A stretch of DNA of 16,485 nucleotides from Gammaproteobacteria bacterium. GTDB lineage: Bacteria; Pseudomonadota; Gammaproteobacteria; SZUA-229. The stretch spans positions 1-16,485 of the forward strand of contig JAQICG010000075.1 in NCBI GenBank assembly GCA_027858635.1, read 5' to 3'. This document shows, in pieces, positions 12,898 to 16,485 of the stretch (the first letter of the stretch is position 1; each line of letters opens with the position of its first letter). Under the pieces are notes generated by a model. It saw only the letters and a list, made by a program, of their open reading frames with translations, had not been told where the DNA came from and searched no databases. A program made the translations under genes and the position numbers.

Positions 12898-14604
12898 CTA
12901 CAGCTTCTCCAGCAGTTTACGTTTACGGCTAACATCACCGCCGTAACATTTAGCGGTGACGTTCTTGCGTAGCGCCTTAACGGTGGTACGGGCAATAATA
13001 TTGCGCCCGATTGCCGCCTGTATCGCTACATCAAACATTTGACGGGGAATCAGCTCCCTCATTTTTTCAGCGACTTCGCGGCCGCGGCGCTGGCTCATCT
13101 CCCGATGAGTAATCAGGGACAGTGCATCGACCCTTTCGCTGTTGATGAGCACATCCAGTTTCACCACATCCGCCGCCTGAAAACGTGAGAATTCGTAATC
13201 AAAAGAGGCATAGCCCCGACTCACTGATTTCAGCCGGTCAAAAAAGTCCATCACCACTTCATTCAACGGCATGTCGTATTGCAGGGAAACCTGATTGCCC
13301 AGATACTGCATATTAGTCTGTACGCCGCGTTTTTCAATGCACAGGGTAATGACGTTGCCGACGAATTCCTGCGGCGTCAGGATATTGGCCTGAATAATCG
13401 GTTCGCGAATTTCTTCGATATAATTAGGCTCCGGCAAATCCGCCGGGTTATGAATTTCGATCACCTCGCCTGAGGTATTCAGGATCTGGAAGACCACGGT
13501 GGGCGCGGTGGTGATCAGATTGAGATCGTATTCCCGCTCCAACCGCTCCTGCACGATCTCCATGTGCAGCATGCCGAGAAAGCCGATGCGGAATCCCAGA
13601 CCCAGTGCCGATGAGTTTTCCGGCTCATAGCGGAGCGAGGAGTCGTTCAGCGCGAGCTTCTCCAAGGAGTCTCTGAAGTCATTATAATCATCCGCTTCCA
13701 CCGGGAACATCCCCGCAAACACGCGCGGCTGAACCTCTTTGAATCCGGCCAGGGGCTCGGTGGCAACGTTATCCGTCAGCGTGATGGTATCGCCCACTTT
13801 GGCCGAATCGATGGCTTTCATGTTGGCGATGATATAACCCACCTGTCCGCTGGCAAGCTCTTTCTGAGCTGTACGTTTAGGGGTGAATATCCCGACACTG
13901 TCAACCAGGTAGCTGCGCATCGTCGACATCACCGTCATTTTCTGACGGGGACGGATTTTGCCCTGTTTGATACGCACCAGAATAATAACGCCGACATAGG
14001 CATCAAACCAGGAATCGATAATCAGCGCCTGTAGCGGCGCATCGGGATCACCTTCAGGCGGCGGGACCTGAGCGACAATAACCTCCAGCAGCTCATCCAC
14101 ACCCTCTCCCGTTTTCGCGCTGACCCGGCAGGCATCCTCGGCTTCGATGCCGATAACATCTTCAATTTCCTTAATTACCCGCTCCGGCTCGGAGGCGGGC
14201 AGATCGATCTTGTTCAGAACCGGAATCACTTCCAGACCCTGTTCAATCGCGGTGTAACAGTTGGCCACACTCTGCGCCTCGACACCCTGCGAAGCATCGA
14301 CAATCAGCAGAGCACCTTCACAGGCCGACAGGGAACGCGAGACCTCATAGGAGAAATCGACATGGCCGGGGGTATCAATAAAGTTGAGCTGGTAGATCTC
14401 ACCATCTCCGGCCTTGTAATCCAGGGTCACGCTCTGCGCTTTGATAGTGATGCCGCGCTCGCGCTCGAGATCCATGGAATCGAGCACCTGACTCTGCATT
14501 TCGCGTTTAGTCAACCCCTCACAGGTTTGAATCAGACGGTCCGCCAGCGTGGACTTGCCATGGTCAATGTGCGCGATAATCGAAAAGTTACGGATATTCT
14601 TCAT
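12898..14604 (-). CDS. lepA: Elongation factor 4 (LepA), ended early by in-frame stops
   Basis: 568 residues are encoded before the stop; readthrough to 12811 would give 597 positions, matching the roughly 599 of E. coli LepA. It is a ribosome-associated translational GTPase thought to act in initiation/30S assembly or back-translocation. GTPase motifs: AHIDHGKST (11-19), DTPGHVDFSYEV (77-88), NKIDLP (131-136). The EF-G-like domains and the LepA-specific C-terminal domain follow (KCYGGDVSRKRKLLEKL). The frame ends LLEKL-TAG-TAA where relatives continue with QKxGKKRMKQ. The start is 5 nt after the glutaredoxin-like gene, with no strong ribosome site, so coupling is likely. Loss of the last ~29 residues removes the extreme C-terminus, which may be tolerated. 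Confidence 0.95.
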   Translation of the reverse strand: MKNIRNFSIIAHIDHGKSTLADRLIQTCEGLTKREMQSQVLDSMDLERERGITIKAQSVTLDYKAGDGEIYQLNFIDTPGHVDFSYEVSRSLSACEGALLIVDASQGVEAQSVANCYTAIEQGLEVIPVLNKIDLPASEPERVIKEIEDVIGIEAEDACRVSAKTGEGVDELLEVIVAQVPPPEGDPDAPLQALIIDSWFDAYVGVIILVRIKQGKIRPRQKMTVMSTMRSYLVDSVGIFTPKRTAQKELASGQVGYIIANMKAIDSAKVGDTITLTDNVATEPLAGFKEVQPRVFAGMFPVEADDYNDFRDSLEKLALNDSSLRYEPENSSALGLGFRIGFLGMLHMEIVQERLEREYDLNLITTAPTVVFQILNTSGEVIEIHNPADLPEPNYIEEIREPIIQANILTPQEFVGNVITLCIEKRGVQTNMQYLGNQVSLQYDMPLNEVVMDFFDRLKSVSRGYASFDYEFSRFQAADVVKLDVLINSERVDALSLITHREMSQRRGREVAEKMRELIPRQMFDVAIQAAIGRNIIARTTVKALRKNVTAKCYGGDVSRKRKLLEKL

Positions 14605-14609
14605 TAAAA

Positions 14610-14858
14610 TTAGTTTTTCACCTTGGTCACGGCGCTTATTAACGCCGCTTTATCCAGAAAGTATTCACAAATGACATTATCTCCCATCATCAGCACCGGA
14701 ACCCGGTGGCCATAACCCTGCTCCAGCTCAAGACTGTTATCGATAGGAATAATCTCGGTTTCAAAATCCAACTCCATCGCCAGCTCGGATAGCATCCGCT
14801 CCATGTCTTCGCATAAATGGCAGCCATGACGGGTATAAAGACTTAATTGTGCCGGCAT
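14610..14858 (-). CDS. Glutaredoxin-like protein (DUF836 type)
   Basis: 82 residues with a thioredoxin fold. The redox motif is Cys13-His-Leu-Cys16 in YTRHGCHLCEDM, and the cis-proline is Pro54 in HRVPVLMM. The short length and the CHLC motif fit the DUF836/glutaredoxin-like family rather than classical glutaredoxin (CPYC). A cytoplasmic thiol-disulfide role is likely; the partner is not known. It is the first gene after the terminator of rseC and ends 5 nt before lepA, so it probably leads the lepA-lepB-rnc-era-recO operon. Confidence 0.88.
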   Translation of the reverse strand: MPAQLSLYTRHGCHLCEDMERMLSELAMELDFETEIIPIDNSLELEQGYGHRVPVLMMGDNVICEYFLDKAALISAVTKVKN

Positions 14859-14951
14859 TTTAGGCTATTCCGCTAAACCGCGAGGGTTATTTCAGTCATA
14901 TTCACTCAAATCCGCTGCACGCGCTGTAGCTGCCGCGTTCAGAACAGGCAG

Positions 14952-14972
14952 AAAAAAACCGGCCATGCCGGT
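14952..14972 (-). terminator. Rho-independent terminator after rseC
   Basis: On the minus strand ACCGGC (14972-14967), a 3-nt loop, then GCCGGT (14963-14958), followed by a run of T to 14952. It lies about 57 bp after the rseC stop and separates the sigma-E regulator genes from the lepA operon. The remaining gap (14859-14951) must hold the promoter of the glutaredoxin-like gene, but I see no convincing -35/-10 pair. Confidence 0.8.
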
Positions 14973-15028
14973 ATATCTATCACTGCGTCCGCCCGACCAG
15001 ATTCAGTCATTTGAGTTTAGCATGTTCG

Positions 15029-15499
15029 TCAGCTTTTCTCAGAATGACTTTCTGCATCATTGCGTGCCAGCACGACGGGATTGAAGCGTTGCCGATACGC
15101 CTTTTGATGCAGATAGAAACGGCTGACATAGAGCGACAGCCCTAAGCCGGCGAAGGCCGAGGCGGCTGTCAGCAGATCCCGCCAGTAGAAATCCGCCGGC
15201 AGAGCGGCATCAACCAGCAAAGCGGCACCGATCATGGCAACGATGGGCAGCAGATAGATCATCAGCGCGCCCTGCGTCAGTGCTGATTCCTGCAACCCTA
15301 CGCGAATACGATCACCGACTGCAGCGTTAACGGTATTATCGACATAAAAACGCAGGCGTTTCCGATCGAACCATTTCGCTAGCACCGATGTCCCGCAGCC
15401 ACTCTTGACCGCACAGCTCTGGCAGGAGGATTGCTGCTCGGCTTCCACCAGCAGGCGATTATTTTCTACCGCAATAACCTCTACTTCCTGCTCTATCAT
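15029..15499 (-). CDS. rseC: RseC/MucC family membrane protein
   Basis: 156 residues. The N-terminal cytoplasmic part carries cysteines at 26, 29 and 35 (SSCQSCAVKSGCG), typical of the RseC/MucC family and possibly binding a metal or cluster. Two membrane helices follow (about 78-98 and 108-126), then a basic tail. RseC is a minor positive or accessory factor in sigma-E control in E. coli and has been linked to reduction of SoxR. It starts 5 nt after rseB, with no separate ribosome site, so translation is probably coupled. Confidence 0.94.
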   Translation of the reverse strand: MIEQEVEVIAVENNRLLVEAEQQSSCQSCAVKSGCGTSVLAKWFDRKRLRFYVDNTVNAAVGDRIRVGLQESALTQGALMIYLLPIVAMIGAALLVDAALPADFYWRDLLTAASAFAGLGLSLYVSRFYLHQKAYRQRFNPVVLARNDAESHSEKS

Positions 15500-15504
15500 G
15501 CTGG

Positions 15505-16479
15505 TTATTCGGGTAGCGCGCTGTTAACGGATGCCGCCTTGACCGGAATCACGGACTGCGCCATTTGCATTACTGTTATCACCGGCACCTCCCCAATTAC
15601 GGTTATCAGGTGACGATCGACATGGAACCGATAGGCATTGAGAGCTCCTAGTTTGGAAGCTCCCCTGCGTTTATGACGGGCGTCTCGGGCTGGTTCAATA
15701 AACACTGAGACTGAGGCCAGGCCATCCGAATAGGCCAGATGCAAAATCTCACCCTTCTGAGTCTGTCGAGCGCGGCTCTGGGTCAGCATAAAACCGGCAG
15801 GGAGGTTATCGACATGCCAGGCAGGGTCTGACTGATTCGGGTTCACCTGTGTCAACTGCTTCTCTTCGAAGCCCTCACGATCAACCGGACTGAAGGCCGA
15901 ATGCGGAACGCTCGGCAGATATTCCAGCAAGGCAAACATCATCTGTTCGAGCACCTGCTGTTTTTCATTCAACACATCACAACGCAGCAGCACCCCAGTT
16001 TGAGTGTCCAGCCAGTAGCGATAGCCATAGCGGAAACCATCATTAGGCATGACATCCAGCACCATTGCACCACGGTCGGCAACGCGCTCATTCTGAAGAC
16101 GCTTGATGTTGTAATAGGCTTCCAGATTTTTCAGGTTAGCTGGTAGCGCGGGGTGCAGTGGACTTTTGTCGGCACTGTGAGTGACCGTTAATAGCTGGCG
16201 CTCGGGATAGATAGAAGTGATCTCATTATTAATGCGCACAATCCGGCGTGCTTCGCCGTTTAACGACACCATGCTTTCCCATATACCGCGCTCATCGGTG
16301 CCGTGCTCGACCCGCATGGCTACCAGATTATCAGCTTTGCGCAAAACCAGGATACCCTGATAGTTGAGATGCTTATCGGCATCAGTCATTTTTTGCAGCA
16401 GATCCGAGACCTCGCTAGCGGCTGCCGGCAAACTTAACCCTACAGAAAGAATCAAAACCGGTATAAGAATGAAACGCAT
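15505..16479 (-). CDS. rseB: Sigma-E factor regulatory protein RseB/MucB
   Basis: 324 residues, the usual length. A signal peptide is present (ILIPVLILSVGLSLPAAA, cleavage near residue 21), so it is periplasmic. The N-terminal LolA-like domain includes NYQGILVLRKADNLVAMRVEH and the linker FRYGYRYWLDTQTGVLLRCD. A smaller C-terminal domain follows (AWHVDNLPAGFML, HLAYSDGLASVSVFIEP). RseB binds the anti-sigma factor RseA and shields it from DegS, releasing it when lipopolysaccharide or mislocalised lipoproteins bind. AGGTAT precedes the ATG just inside the window edge. rpoE and rseA should lie immediately to the right, outside the window. Confidence 0.96.
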   Translation of the reverse strand: MRFILIPVLILSVGLSLPAAASEVSDLLQKMTDADKHLNYQGILVLRKADNLVAMRVEHGTDERGIWESMVSLNGEARRIVRINNEITSIYPERQLLTVTHSADKSPLHPALPANLKNLEAYYNIKRLQNERVADRGAMVLDVMPNDGFRYGYRYWLDTQTGVLLRCDVLNEKQQVLEQMMFALLEYLPSVPHSAFSPVDREGFEEKQLTQVNPNQSDPAWHVDNLPAGFMLTQSRARQTQKGEILHLAYSDGLASVSVFIEPARDARHKRRGASKLGALNAYRFHVDRHLITVIGEVPVITVMQMAQSVIPVKAASVNSALPE

Positions 16480-16485
16480 ATACCT

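Noticed and set aside
1..16485. CRISPR array, prophage, insertion sequence or defence system
   Set aside because: No spaced repeat array, transposase, integrase, nuclease or toxin-like gene was seen; all long genes belong to known housekeeping families.

Overview
The window looks like a chromosomal segment of a gammaproteobacterium. Two conserved housekeeping blocks point to this: ffs-dnaX-ybaB-recR, and rseB-rseC followed by lepA-lepB-rnc-era-recO. Protein sequences, two serine tRNAs and a 114-nt 4.5S RNA agree. I cannot name a genus. A perfect FNR/Anr-type site before a c-type cytochrome gene suggests a facultative or oxygen-responsive respiratory lifestyle (inference).

Layout. Positions 1-392 (minus) hold the first 130 codons of a secreted cytochrome c with two CxxCH sites, cut by the window edge. 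Positions 481-4000 (minus) carry ffs (4.5S RNA), dnaX, ybaB, recR and a hinT-like HIT gene, in that transcription order: protein targeting, DNA polymerase III clamp loading, a nucleoid protein, recombination repair and nucleotide hydrolysis. A palindrome of unknown role lies between ffs and dnaX. hemC (plus) diverges from ffs. Then comes a heavily structured stretch (5131-5262) with a broken copy of the 5' end of tRNA-Ser and six adjacent hairpins, followed by intact tRNA-Ser(GGA), a small predicted outer-membrane barrel gene, bioA, tRNA-Ser(CGA) and mltF, all plus.

From 9222 to the right end all protein genes are on the minus strand. In transcription order they are rseB, rseC (terminator), a glutaredoxin-like gene, lepA, lepB, a DUF4845-type gene, rnc, era and recO. 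rseB/rseC belong to envelope-stress (sigma-E) control. The lepA-to-recO block joins translation, signal-peptide processing, RNA processing, ribosome assembly and DNA repair in a tight, partly overlapping operon.

Main oddities. (1) lepA is interrupted near its 3' end by two consecutive in-frame stop codons (TAG TAA), while its conserved C-terminal tail continues in the same frame to exactly the expected length. (2) The tRNA-Ser fragment plus the six-hairpin element. (3) The mltF signal sequence and Shine-Dalgarno site fit an ATT start better than any canonical start. (4) Three perfect 12-bp tandem repeats lie before bioA next to a weak BirA-like half-site pair. (5) The FNR-type box fits a class II activated promoter with exact -41.5 spacing. 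I see no phage, transposase, CRISPR array or complete new multi-gene system.
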